The translations under genes were made by a program, and so were the position numbers. 60,000 bases of DNA from Membranipora membranacea (Eukaryota > Bryozoa > Gymnolaemata > Cheilostomatida > Membraniporidae): contig OU612067.1 in assembly GCA_914767715.1 (NCBI GenBank), positions 33,270,162 through 33,330,161 on the forward strand, given 5' to 3'. Under the pieces are notes generated by a model, which saw only the letters and a program-made list of their open reading frames with translations, was not told the origin of the DNA and ran no database searches. The first letter of the stretch is position 1, and each line of letters starts with the position of its first letter. Positions 21,264 through 35,600 of this stretch are shown piece after piece.

Positions 21264-21463
21264 GTTTTTTGGAAATATGTCTCGATTTAGCTCGAATAGG
21301 AAGATACTTTTATGGCTAGTTGTTTGAGGGTTATCAAAAGGTTATGTGGAGAAACCAAAGGCGGTGAGCTGTCATGAGGGGATGTGAAGCTTGAACTCCG
21401 ACTGCTATGAGAAGAAGCGAATCTGTATAACTAATTCATTTCATTTTTATATTTCCATGGCAG

Positions 21464-21546
21464 GTGACCACAATAATTCAAAGGAACAATGATGTCGTAT
21501 CATACAATAATCCATATTCTATATCTCCTCTCATATGTGAATCAAG
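21464..21546 (+). CDS. Gene 3, possible upstream exon
   Basis: This is the counterpart of 10708-10790, with acceptor CCATGGCAG and donor GTACGT, reading VTTIIQRNNDVVSY. Its phase 2 end does not fit the phase 1 start of the fucolectin exon. It is therefore kept out of the firm gene model. Confidence 0.3.
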
Positions 21547-21802
21547 GTACGTTCTGGGTTGTCAGCGCTTACAAAATGCATCGGACTTCTGACTTTAAGC
21601 AGGTTTTTCTGAACTCATACCATAATGTGCACACATAACTCTTGCTAATTTTATATTCTTGCGTTATCATTTATGGGCCAAAAACTACTTTCCACTATTC
21701 TCACACCTTATTCAACATTGACAGTCATATTTACATACGATCAACGAGAAAATGTAATACATTTTGGTACATCATCTCGAGCAAGAATCTTGTTATTTTT
21801 AG

Positions 21803-23653
21803 GGTTTACATATGGTATTGCAAACAATGGAACTGCCACTTCTAGCTCGATTCACAGCAGTAGTGGTGGTGTTGATAAACCTATAGACAATGTGCGACTC
21901 CAATCAACAGACACTGAATTCTTTAGATCTGACGATAGAATTGATCAATGGTGGAGAGTTGATTTAGGAGAGCCGTACTACATCTTTGTTTTTACAGTGT
22001 ACAGGCAGACAGGAGCTAACAAGTATAGTGAGTTTGAATAATTGAAGAATATTAACATAGTATGTGTGTAGACACCAAGTGAACAACCATACAGGCGCTT
22101 ACGTTACTCAAATATTATTTTCCCAACATTGACTAAGCTCCACTTGAGTCCCACATGTATTCAATCTTAGAATTTAAACTCAAACTCATTCTCGAAGAAT
22201 TGAGTGTTAAACCCTCTAGTCAATAAAGATGTGTCTCTTAGATTCACCAGTCTCTATAAGCAGCTGTATTTTATATCAATCACCTTTATGTACTTATGTG
22301 GCTAGCGATATCAGCTGTAATTGGTCCTGAAAAACACTGTCTCGACCACCAGAAACCATCTTAAAAGTGCAATCGGGATAAAGTGTCTAGGAAAGCAAAA
22401 AACAACCACTGTTCAAACCTTTGCCATTACCATGAACAAAAAAAGTAAATTTTTTTGCACAAGTATATTATTGATTGATTTAATCTAACTTAAAGTGTGA
22501 AAATCTAGGGTCTAGAAGGGTCTACAGTATTTTATCTCCCCTGGCGCGGATTCACATTTAAAGGATGAATTACTTACAGTATAACAGTAAGCCTAGCCCG
22601 GGCTTACCTAGGACAGTTGCAATGCTGCTCTACTTACACTAAACATTATTAAAAAACAGTGCTGGACGACGGTAGCGTAGTCAAAGATATTTTAGTGTTA
22701 ACCCGTAACAGGGGAGATAACATACTGTAGAGTGTAGACCCTTCTAGACCCTAGATTTCCGCACCTTGAATTAGGTTAAATCATTCAATAATGTCCATGT
22801 GCGAAAAAATTTACTTTTTCATTCATTGCAATGGCAAGGCTTTGATATGAACACTTTTTTTAGTTTTTTGCTTTCCTACGCACTTTAAAAGAGTACAGCA
22901 GAATACCAAAGTTCCCTGTTTCAGGAATGCCAATATCTCTACTTATTTTTTCCACTCATATCGACAGTAGTATGATGACACTTTCTATTCATATGGGTGC
23001 ACAATTTGGTAACACCTTATGGTAAATAAACGCATGATGAGATGACTGGAATTAGGCTTGGTATTGCTTAGAATCACACAGTGCTCCACTTGATGGTAAA
23101 GATTTTTAATTTATTTACCCGTTGCTGGGTAGATTTTGATCAGATTAAAAAGTGTGCTGCTATGCGTTAGATCACTGTGAAAAAATGTATGTATTGTGTA
23201 TAGTATAGTGTTGTTTCAGGGGCAATGCATAGGGTGTAGATGCAAAGTAGAGTTTATCATGATGACATCATTTCTTATCATGACAGCTTAGTTCATACTC
23301 TTCCAGTTGCTCGGAAGGCTTAAAATGGAAAGTTCCTAATTGGATGAAAATTTGAGAGCAATACTCTCTGCTAATTTAATTCAGTAAACCCCATTCATCA
23401 TTATCATCATCTTTAGAGGACAGATTTAAACAATTGAGCTTGCTCGGAAGGCTTGGAGGAGAAAATCCCAAAGTTCCCAAACCCGAAGAGAATAGCTGGA
23501 AAACAATACACTCTGTTGATCAGACTGAACTTGATTATGTAGAGTACAACCCAGTGAACAATATGCAGGAACCTCCAGCATACCGACGCTTAGCAGTGTA
23601 CAGTACAAATCCTCTAGGATTTGTCATCAGTGAGGTCAGAGTTCTCGGCATAC
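21803..23653 (+). CDS. Gene 3, fucolectin / F5-8C domain (two exons)
   Basis: Exon 21803-22027 has [17 protein letters not shown] and [14 protein letters not shown]. Exon 23417-23653 has [14 protein letters not shown] and ISEVRVLGI. The phases are 1-1-1. The sequence differs from gene 2 at only a few residues. The intron between holds a 503-bp MITE absent from gene 2. Confidence 0.8.
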
Positions 23654-26600
23654 GTAAGTTTATAAAATAAATGGTACACTCTGCTGACCACACTATAATC
23701 AGGCAATTGTAATACCTTGCATTTGGTGTCCGCTCTTCTAACGAAAATATTTTTGATCAAGCTCAATCAGAGCAGCAAATATTTCCATACCAGACAAAAT
23801 GTGGTTGTATACCTTTCAAAGGATAATCAAAGTGTAAAAAATTAGCCTTCCTAAATCCTATTAGGTACCATCGTTGAATGTACTGTAACCTCTCACTTTT
23901 CTCACTAATTCCTACAGGGCTCCCTGAATTCAAAGCTACTAACCTCCGAATAACCTCTACATATACAGAACAATCAACCTTCTGTGTGACCTGCCAATGG
24001 GACCCTCCATTATCTAACTTTACAGCAGTATCCAATATATTGGCAAAATATCAGGTATGTTGGAGTAATGACAGGACTGAGAGAGTGATTTATTTCATTA
24101 TGTTCATGTGTAAGAGCTGTGCAAGCAAAACTCAAACATCCATAATATCATGGATAATAATCCATGGTATTTATGCTGCACAAAATCTCTTCGTGTATAG
24201 GAATGATACAACTTTAACCAGGTTTAAAAAATTTAAAAAAAGAATCTTAGGACTCAAAATGGGCAAAGAAATCTGGCAGTGATTAGCTTTAGAGTATACT
24301 TAATAGGGTGTGACAAAGTCAAAACGAGATTACAGTATGTAATGATGGAGTCTTCACCATTGTTATAATAAGCATCAGGATAAGTTCCTGCTTTGTAAAG
24401 AATAGTGTGTGGGACCAAAATAATAAAACTGTGCACCGCATTCCAGCCAGTAACCTCAGCCTAGCCCTGAGAAATCGAGTAGTACAGAGCCTGATAGGTG
24501 GCATGTAATGGAGATTCCAGCCATTAGGATCTCAACTCATTTCTTGTTTATCAACTTTTACCATATATGGAATGACACAACATTGCAACCATAGCTAACA
24601 TAGTTCGCAAATTAAACCTCCCAAGACAAATTTAGAAGGTGTTTCACCATTTTTGTTATTAAGGTAATGTCAAAGAATGATCCGAATATCAACATATCAT
24701 ATACCGTTGAAAAGCTGCCGAGCTACTGAAAATGAATACCTGAACAAAAACTTGATTCGATGACGTTGTGTCATTTTAGGGAGCAAATGAGGCAGAAAAC
24801 GCTCTTTTTGTCGATGCAGATTGAGCAGTCAAATTAATTGCAAGAAAATTCAAAACATGTGTTATGTATATTTAGAGATTGCGTTCATCGTAAAATTTGA
24901 TTTTCTTTCATATATGACTAGTCTAAATTGACTTTTTACGTCACGCCATACAACGCATTTATTTTGTGAAGCCGTGAAAATATCTGAAATTTCAATCATT
25001 AATTCAAAACAGATCATAGGCTCGAATCAAAATTAATTAAGATTCCTTCTTAGAGTGCTCTTCAAATGTCTTACACATTGACTTTCAAAAAATCAGCTTG
25101 CATATTGCAATGAAAGTAGACTCTCGAATACGGCTAATATTTTCGCCACCTTTGCATAACACCAAACATGCTGTCCAAATAACCATTATTGTGGCCAAAC
25201 AAAGTTTTTTTGAGAGTTCTCACTTACGAAGCCGCTTTAATTAACAATGGTGCACACAGGAAATGCCAATATAATTTTTCATTGGATCTTCATTTTTCTT
25301 GAATTTAATGCAAAAGAATGCCAACAAACAGCTATTTTTAGGGACTTCTGAGGTGTTTTTTTGGCATTCTTTTGCGTTAAATTCAAAAAGAATGAAGATG
25401 CAATGAAAAATTATGTTGGCACTTCTTGTGTGCACCATGAGTAATGAAAGCGGCTTTGTATGTGAGAACTTTCCAAAAAACTTTGTTTGGCCACAATAAT
25501 GGTTATTTGGACAGCATGTTTGGCGTTATGCAAAGGCGGCAAAAATATTAGCCGCATTCGAGAGTCTACTGTCACTGCAATATGCAAGCTAATTTTTTGA
25601 AAGTCAATGTGTATGACATTTAAAAAAGTACTCTAAGAAAAAATCATAATTAATTTTGATTAGAGCCTATGATATGTTGTGAATTTATGATTGAAATTTC
25701 ACTTATTTTTACGGCTTTACAAAAAAATGCGTTATATGGCATGAGGTAAAAAGTCATTTAGACTAGTCATATATCAGAGAAAATCAAATTTTATGATGAA
25801 TGCAATCTCTAAGTATACATTCCACATGTTTTGAAATTTTTTGCAATTATTTGACTCCTTCATCTGCATTGACAAAAACAGCGGTTTTTGCCTCATTTTC
25901 CCCCTAAAATGACACAACATCATCGAATCAAGTTTTTGTTCAGGTATTCATTTTCAGTAGCTCGACAGCTTTCCAACGGTATATGATTTAGAACCTTCTC
26001 TGAAATTACTCTATTCCTTACTAATTTCCTTGGACTCTTAAATATGTAAGGACAAACTTCCCCCGTTTAGATTCCTTATTCTTTGGGTCACTATATGCCC
26101 AATTTCTCAATTGTGGAGTGATTGACTAAACGGGTTTTGTCATGGTATGGTACTGATAAAGGGGCGAAGCTGAGTCAGCAAAGCTTTTAATAAGCAACAG
26201 GTCAATTTCATATAATCTCTCCATCATTTTCAGTAATGAGGCTGAAGGATGGGAGAGTCTGACCACAATGATTAAACTCAATCAGTTGTCTCAGAAATGA
26301 GATAACATTACTGTATAAGACCTTGTTCACAAAAAAGGTATAATATATTTTTTTTTAACTTCAAAAGGCCATAAAAGACAGCACTGTAAGCTGTTCATAT
26401 GCTAAAGGTTCCAGACAATTAAGTAATCAAACATATATGAGATCAAGGATCTTGCTATGTGATTAGTATCTGAGAGATTGATTTTCACGAAAATTCTTCT
26501 TTACCTGATTCACATCATGTTCATTGTTGTTTGAGGAGCCTGCTGTCATATCTGCGGTTTGCCTCTTGATTTATTGCCAACCAAGTTTTTCATGCATGCT

Positions 26601-29600
26601 ATTTGCAAACGAATCCATTGTGTTATTAGTATTGCCGGAATGATTCGAAAACACAGCAATTCACCTAAAAGACTGGCGACTTTATACTTATAGCGCAGTT
26701 TTGATGTTTCAAGATCATTTAAAAATATACATGACCAGTTAAATCACGTGAACTGATTTAATATGGTCACAAGCCTTCGATACTTTTTGAACATTGTATT
26801 TACTAGATGTATCTAAATGTGTAATGCTTTCTAGGCTACTTTCAACAATCAATGGCAGCCTCTCGGTCAGAATAGGAGTATGTCAAACTGCAATATCCCA
26901 TTCTCTACACTAGTGTCATGCAAAGTCAGAGTACCACCACCATTTTACCTCTACCAAACCAACACATCTACGACAAATATAACAACAGCATGCACAGGTA
27001 AAAATATTTATGACCAGATAATTTGCTACATAACTGCTAAATCATTTGTTTGCACAGGTAAACGAACTGTAAGAAAACCGTAAATATTAAGTATAAAAAG
27101 CATCAGAGAGTTACACTCATGAAAGGCAACATACTTTTAAAAAGATATCAAGGTTTTCTTAGAATCTTTTATTTTCATCCAATGATGGTCTACTTGACCT
27201 TGCAACAGTTCATGCTTGATTCGTTCATCTGATTGACAGCCCCAGCCAATGTGATCGTACAACCCAGTCCGGAGGAGATAGTTAATCAGGGACAACTCAA
27301 GCTGCAGTACACGATTGTTTGGGAGGTTTGTTATAAAATTAAATATTATTGATCAATAATTGAGATGATGAAAAAAAATATCAACCATCGATGTAAGACA
27401 AATATTAACAAGAATGAATCTAGCAACTTCTCCAATACAAGATTCAAGGTTAATCCCTATGGACTAGGTAGCACGGTATGGCATGTGTCACATCTCTCTC
27501 TCTCCTTTCTTGGGTCTACCATGTGAATAAGTTTCGGCATTAGAATTCTGATAATGGAAATGTTCTGGCTCTCAATCTTTTACATATTAACCTTAGTCGG
27601 TATTGGAAATCAGTGGGTTGAAGGACTCAGCTTTGTTCCTGCCATACAAATGGACAAAATCATCAATTTACTTCGAATGAGATTTTTAGAATGACCTAAT
27701 AATAAATTTCGATTTTTAAGTAGATAACCACTTAATATCAGTTTTTGAGAAGATACGCTCAGCTTACAGACAGGAAAACTCTTTTTAGGCCCCAGCTAAC
27801 CCGGTGTGCACAGAATTAAAGGAATATGCCATAGAAATTTCCAGAGGTACAACGAAAGCAGAGATATCTTCTGATGTATCAAATATCAAAATAGATACAG
27901 ACTGGGGACAGGTTCTCTCGGTTAAGATATGGACAGTGAACAGTGATGGTGTAAGATCACCTACTGTAGCTATCATTTCTACAACTACTATCTCAAAAGG
28001 TAAGTGAGACACACTGACACGTTTATTCCGGAAACAACATATAATGTATAGTATAGGTATGTATATTGTATTGTATCGTTGGTGATTAAATCATTTTTTG
28101 GTTGAGAGCACTGCTATAAAGGATATGAAATAAAATCTAAACTGACTTAAATAATCCATTAGAAAAAGTGTAGCTTCTATTGTATTGTATTTTTATGAAA
28201 CAGTGATGATAAAAATCGTATGCTGGTGATAGCTCTCAGTTTAGGTCTTATACATAAAGCTGTTGTTATAAAAAGTCATAATATAGTTGCAAAAAGGTAA
28301 ACTGTTGTTTGTTTGGCAAAGTTTTGGTCTGAATCTGTAAGCATTTCGAGAGGATATCCTTGGGGTTAAGTTAAAAACAATCCTGAGATGTCACGGGTGG
28401 CATTCATCCTCTAAAATGGTAATAGAATGTTTACAAAAAAGAGAGAAACTAAAATCATTTAGCTGAGGTAGTTGTAAAGCTATACATCGCTCCTCATACT
28501 CGAATGCAGGGAGATCTTCATGTAAATTTACTGCAGGAGAAAAATTAGCATGGTTAGATAGTGATCAATGAATTTTCCTCAGACAATCGTTGTGTGGCTT
28601 CGATTGCTAGTAAAAGAGCACTTTAATTGTTTACATCAGATACCGCTGTATAAAAAGACGTGTCGTCAGCATATTCGACATGAGAAAAATTAGGGACTTT
28701 GAGATCATTACAGTAGATAAGCCAAAGTATTGGGCCTAGTTCAGTGCCTTGTGGTGTTCCAACGATCGATGGTATATAGCTTGATGACTGGGCGAGGCCA
28801 CATCTTACAGTCTGAAGTCGGTCTTGCAGGAAATCAGCAACCAGAGCAGTGATGTTCTTGTTAAAATAGTGACCTCTCATTGTGTTGACTGCGAGATTAG
28901 GCTGGAGTCTGTCAAAAGCTTTTGAGAAATGCACCCCTGCTAGTTGGACAAATTTGCTATTCGCTTTGTCCAGGTTTCACTTAAGTCACCTAGAAGCTGT
29001 ATTAATGCAGTTCCAATATTGGGTCGGTAAGCATATTGGTTAGAGTCTACTTTTTCTGAGAGTTTACTTTTCATTTTGTTTAATATTACATCCACCGATA
29101 TCTTGCCAAGATGGAACAGCAAGGATATGGGACGATAGTCACTATACTGAGGAGGCGAGGGGATTTTAGGAACACGTTTTATCTATGCACATTTCCATTT
29201 ACACGGAAATTCTAATGTTGTTAGCATTGTGTTTATTATGTCCTGTAAGGGTACCCAGATATCTTCTGAGCCCTCGGCGGATACCCAGGTAGGGATATCT
29301 TCTGTTGATTTCCTGGTGTTTACTTTGTTAACTAAGAGCTTTATTTCATCCAAGCTGAGATGGTCGTGAAGTGTAGCATTTGTATGGCAGCGGTTAGTCT
29401 CCGGTTATTCAGTCAAATCTCCACCAACACTGGCATAGTACAAGTTAAGGCGGTCACTGACCGTCTCAGCATTATTGGTAGATCATCAATGATTGGGTGT
29501 AGTGGCTGATGCTGAGGGTTGTCCGGGCTTGGTAATGGAATTTAGCGTATCCGACCATTGTTTGGTATTCTTTGTGTTGTTCAGTCTCTTTTGAATATAA

Positions 29601-32600
29601 TCTCGTTTAGCCGCTCTGACAGATTTTCGTACCTTTGATCTAGGGCTACACCAGACAGATTTATTTTCTTCTGATGCTTTGTCTCTTCGTTGCATTGATT
29701 GATTGATTGATTTCATTCTATCACTAACACCATACGGTGTTGCGAAAAATAGATTGCAGTACTTTGCTAATATTCGGAGAAAACCTTGCATATTCTGACT
29801 AAAATAAAGCACATAGAAAGTAAGGAATAATAGTTATAAATCTCATTAAGCTTTACGGTCATGGATCTCAGGAAGCTGTCTCTTCCCCAGGAGCTTCGGT
29901 ATTTGGTATGACGGTAGCGACCCGAAAGACATTATTTAAGAAAATTGTATATAAAGTGGTTGGAATCACGGATCATCTGTAACATTAGTGTTTTGGTTGG
30001 CTTTTGTATAATATTGTCTATGTTGTCTATGTCTTCTAATCCTAGTCTCAAGGCGCGTTTAACTACATCTCTAATGTCTTTCTTACTTCTAGAAAAAAGG
30101 CTAGTATACAAAATGGGGAGACAGTACATGAGCAGGGATAACACAAAACTTTTAAAGGCCTGTTGTTTAGTACTTAGGTAAAGAAAAGTCTGTACATTAT
30201 ACATTCTTTGATTGGCTTTGGTTACAATATTCTCTATGTCGTCTTCAAAGCGCAGTCTGTCGTCTACTTCTACACCTAGATATTTTGCACTACTACGAAA
30301 GCTTATCTCTGTGTCATTTAATATCAATGGTTCACTGTCTGGTTTATATCGTTTTGTAGAAAATAGCATTTCTTTAGTTTCAGAAGCATTTAAAGGAAGG
30401 TCTAAATCAGTGCATTGTTGGGCTATCCTGTTTCTCTCAGAAAAGTGATTACATAAAACTTGGTTGTCTCCAATAAATCCCATCACACAGGTGTCATCAG
30501 CATATTTTAATATAGTTACATTGCCCATGCTAGATCTAATCTTATTAGTATAAATAGAAAACAAAATTGGACTTAGTACTGAGCCTTGAGGTGTGCCAGT
30601 GTTGGTAGTAATTGGCTGAGACAGCTTATCTTTCACTAATGTTTGTTGTTTAAGTTGGCTTAGAAAACTTGTAATCCAACCAGTTACTTTTGTCTCTAGA
30701 TGTTGAAGTTGGAGTATGAGGTATTTCACTCTGATAGTATTGAATGCAGAGGAAAAATCGAGAAAGAGACATCTAGCACAACGTGAGGATTTAATGTCAA
30801 TAAAGTTTGTCACAGTAGTTAGGAGGCAGAGTAAGGCATCTTGGGTAGATATCCCTGGTCTAGATAGGCATACTGATGTTGGTCGACGGTTATGTGCTGG
30901 ATAATATAGTTCTTTATTACTTTTCTCCATGACTTTACAGAGGAAGCTGGTCAGTGCGATGGGTCTATAGTCTTTTAGCTGAGATGGGGTGTTGACTTTA
31001 GGTAGTAGTTTTATAATTGCTGATTTCCAAAGGGTTGGCATTAAATGTTTCTCTATTGATGACTGGAACAGTTTTGTAATGGTAGTAGCTAGTTGATTTG
31101 AGCATAGACGTATCACTTGATGAGACCACGATGACGACTCGTCATCCAGTCTGGGCGGTCTGATCTTAGTCTCTCAGTTTATAAAGGACAATGGCGGTCT
31201 AAGATTTCATCTTTTATTTGGTGGAGAGCTTCTACTATGGAGTGAACTGTTGTGGCAGATAGAACAGCATCCCAAATTTGTTAGGCAAGGTCGAGTAATA
31301 CTTGGGTGTTCAGATGTTTATTTACAATCCTCTTGGTTGATCTAATAAATTTAGGTGGCTTGATGGAGTGATTACTCTTAACGAACACACAGCAATGGTC
31401 ATTATTGCTTATAGGTGCTAGTTGTATCGCTGGTCGATACTCTGCTATATTGGTGAGTACTAAGTCAAGCTTGGCATCACTTCTGGTGTTGAAATTAATG
31501 AGGTTTTCGATGCCAAGCTGAGAGCATATGTCCTCAATAAGAAGATGATTAAAGTCGCCTGTTATTGCAAGTTTTGTAAGTGGGTGGGTCTTACACAAGG
31601 GGACAGAACCTCCTTAGGTCAGTTCTGTGTTTTGGTAAGGCCAGAGTCCTGAGGGGTATTTGAATAAAGTCACAGGTGAATTGTTTAGATGAATTTGTTT
31701 TAAGTCGGGATTCGTAAAGTTCACTTATTGATTTGCATGTTTATTTTTTGCCACTTAGTTTGAAGGCTTTACGGCCCTGACGATTTGCATCTTTGATATC
31801 GTCAGCTGTTAGGAAGTGATCGCCAGATGGCAAGAGATGACGCTCTCAATGAATGCCTTGTAGGCTAGCCTGATCGTCTAGTTTTGATAGTCTTCTCATA
31901 ATATATAGAGGTTTGCTGATATTATCTGTGATACTTTCTGAGAATTAAAGTTTTGGGGTGACTATGGTGCTAATGTACTTGTATTTCTCGACTCTTTCAC
32001 CATTATTCTGTTTGATGGTGAGTGGGTCTGGGTTGGGGCCGTGAATTTATGAAGAACAATTCTTTGGTTTTGCTGGAATTGATGACTAGATAGTCTTGAT
32101 CACCCCAGGAGGCAATGCTGGTGACCTTGTCTTGCATATTGGAGTTCCCCCTCTATTTATATTTTCTAGTATGTATCGTCAGCGTATTTTAGTATGGAGA
32201 ATTTGGTTTGAGATGAATTCATTGTCTCAACATACAGGGAAACCAGAATAGGCGAGAGGACGCACTGAAGTCTCTGCTGGTGTTCATTCATCGCCAACAG
32301 AATTTAGGGTTTGTGTTCTATGTGTGAGAAAGCCGGAAATCCAGGTAGTGATGTTAGAGTAGATGCTTTTATCTTTCAGGTTCTCAATATTGATGATAAC
32401 AATGGTGCTTTCAAGATGTTTGGATACAATATCAACAAGCATAATTAGGGCTTTGTCAGTACCTCTGTTGCGTTTGTAGGGGAACTGTTTCTCGCCATTT
32501 AGCTAACACAGATATTATAAGGGCGATAGGCTGGTAGTTTTGGCACATGTTACTTTTGGGATCAAAATAACAGATGTGGTTTTCTAAATCTAAGGCGCAG

Positions 32601-35600
32601 GTTGCAGTTCTTATAGACAAATTAAATAGGTCACAGATAATTTGAGACACAACATTATAGCTAGGTATTATAGATATCAGGTAAAGAGGAGTATCAAAAC
32701 TTGGTTCAAATCCGCAGAAAAACTCATTTTGCATCATATTGACACTAAAATCAGTAACAGCTGCTTGCTGGTTCTTAGCTGCTCTGTAACCCAGATAGCT
32801 GCGTTGTAACCCAGATAATATATGTCTGAGTACAGTTGACCAAAGCCGCCAATTTTTCCCACATAATTCCTGTAGTGCCTGTAATGTTGGCGGTTTTGGT
32901 CTCACCAAAACCGCCACCTCTATGTTACCTTAGTCAATTTCTAAATTAAGTGGCATGTTTGGTCTGACCAAAACCACCACAGAAACCGCCAAAAAAGATA
33001 TTTTTTTTTCAGACAGGTGAGCACAATTCCCACAATAAATAGACTGATCATGTGACATATACTATTCGTATTTTCCTTAAGACCGGAAACCTTGACATAC
33101 AATAGTCCTACATATATAGTTTTACCAACATTCATAGTAAGTACATGGATACTACCACAAACATACATAATATGGCTAGGTTTTGCTAGTTGACTTTTAA
33201 TCTGCCCTGTGAGCATTTAATGGTGTTTTATGACATTTTATGTAATAGTCTGCAGCTCTGACGTATACGACTGGCGAGATCTCCACACCAGCTCATTATT
33301 CAGTGAGCAGTGGAGCAGAGAGGTTGTGTTTTAGATTAACGCTCTCTAATAATTGCTATTTATGGCTAGATCAAAAAATTCTACTATCATGGTGCTTGAT
33401 TTGAATAAATCAGGCAAACGATTTTTTGATTGATTGATTGATTTCATATATTTGTCATGAGTATTAAAAAAACACTATGATTTCACTGCAAGCAGAGTCT
33501 GACCTGGACCCCAGCCAATCATGCCAGATGATACTGAGCATCATCGAAATTATGTCTGACAGACTAGAGCAGATGCATGCTAACCTAGAAGCATTCTCTA
33601 TACCAAATGAAAACCCAATTGGGAGAGCAGTTCAAGTCATGTCAGAGAAACTAGACATGATGGAGGCCAAATTTGACAAAGTCTCCTCACCCCCAGCCGA
33701 TTATCGCCAGGCAGTAATGAGAATTATCCAACCACCGATTCTGCCTATGTTAGCTTTCACTCAACAAAGAAACCAATATCATCAATCTCTCCACCAACGA
33801 GAACAACCTCAACAGCCACAGCAACAGCAACAACAGCAACAACAGCAGCAACAACAGCAGCAAAAGCAACAAACACGACAACAACGTCAAGATCAGCGCC
33901 GTACACAACCACCAAAAAATCAATATACTGACAAATCTAACCCTGAATTCGACCATGAAAAATGCTTTATAATACACAGTACCAAACAGGATTTCACGTC
34001 AATCAGTCAGGATGACGTGAGAAAAGAAATTGGCAAATAAAACGGACCAATGATGATTGACTTTATCAAGCGATACAAGTTCAACTCGGCAGACCCAAAA
34101 TTCATCATACAGATAACAAAACCTGAACAAGTAAATATAATAATTAGAAAATGGGAAGCTGAAGCACTTGGAGGCTCATCAGCCAGACGACCCATTCAAC
34201 CGAGCCAACATGTTGGCATCATCAAAGATGTTCCTATTTACATAATCAATGAAAACAGTATTTAAAGACGCTACAGTGTACCATATGAGGACCAAAGATG
34301 GCACTAATCCTCTACGAACTGTGAAAGTAAACTTCAATGATGAAACAAAGCTAGGAAATGCACTGGCAAACGGCATTACTTTTAATAAGCATCAGCTTTT
34401 GCCTCGAGTAGAGAAACCTTACGTCTTCCCTCCCAGGACCTACAATGGCTAATCTAAGCGTAAGAAACCAAGCATCAATGAACTCGACTAACACTTATGA
34501 ACAGAGTCTCTGCTACCATAACCGCATATGGAATACTATTAGCTCCCTATCTGACATGAAGCCTGCATCCTTCAACAATTTGAGACTTCTACATCACAAC
34601 GTAAGGTCACTATATAAAAAGATGTTTTATTATGAAAGCCTCAATCTTTTTAAGTCAACCGACATTTTTTCTGTTTCTGAAACATGGCTCACTCCTGATA
34701 TTCCAGATAGTCTTGTTGACTTGCCTGGATTTTCAATAGCTAGATGTGACAGAAAATCTACAACCAAAACCCGGGGAGGTGGTGTTGCGCTCTTTGTAAA
34801 ATCTTCATATAAATTCTCTATAATAAGTCAATTAAGTGTTAAACTGTCCAGTTTTAGTGACTCAGTTTGGATAAAACTACCTTCCACAAACAACCAACAG
34901 GGCTACATCATCTGATCAATTTATCTTCCACCTGATGCTAACAAAACAGAATTCATTACAATGACGAGCTCAATTCTACATCAAAACCAATATGTTGGCC
35001 ATTATTTATTCTGCTTGGAGATTTTAATATTAATTGGAATTCCTCATCAACCGAAAAAACACATTTAGAGCAGATGTACGTCTGCAGGCCTATTACAGCA
35101 AGTTAAGGGGATTTCATACATTAACAATTTAGGGAGAGAAAGCTTATTAGACCACAACTATGTCAACAGTGACATTAGCATTAACAGTTCCAAGATCCTG
35201 ACATGTGATAGATCAATTTCTGATCACTATGCCACATACTTAGTAATTAATCAACATCATGCTATAAAACAGCCACGCAAACTAATTAGAACCAGAAATA
35301 TTCACAGCAATAATCATGAGGAATTTTATAATGACTGTTCGAAACTTCCATTACTGCAAACAGCAACTGACATGAACAAATCATTGCATCATCGCATGGA
35401 AAATATTGAAAACTTTATCTCTGACCTGATTGACAAGCATGCTCCAGTTAAAACAAAAAGAGTGCGAGGGGCTAAAAACCAGTGGCTTTTCGCTGATATT
35501 CAGCATCTCATTAATTTAAGAAGCAAATTTCACAAGAGGGTTTTCAAGGATATACCTAATCCAGCTACAGCGCAAGTCAAACAGTTTCGAAACTTTGTTA

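Larger units (their letters stand above)
13832..26338 (+). repeat. Tandem segmental duplication, unit 2
   Basis: This is the second copy of the roughly 13-kb unit. It carries the 3' part of gene 2 and the 5' part of gene 3. Compared with unit 1 it has lost about 0.7 kb across two FN3 half-exons (junction near 16503) and 13 nt in the sushi exon. It has gained a 503-bp MITE (22382-22884) and a 1.3-kb palindrome (about 24696-25987). The junction at 13832 joins DNA that follows the first FN3 half-exon directly to the middle of a dispersed repeat. Confidence 0.88.

Noticed and set aside
25241-25438. Short frames inside the 1.3-kb palindrome
   Set aside because: They mirror each other across the palindrome and have no domain or start context.
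33750-33977. A minus-strand frame rich in leucine
   Set aside because: It is the antisense of the polyglutamine repeat in element D.
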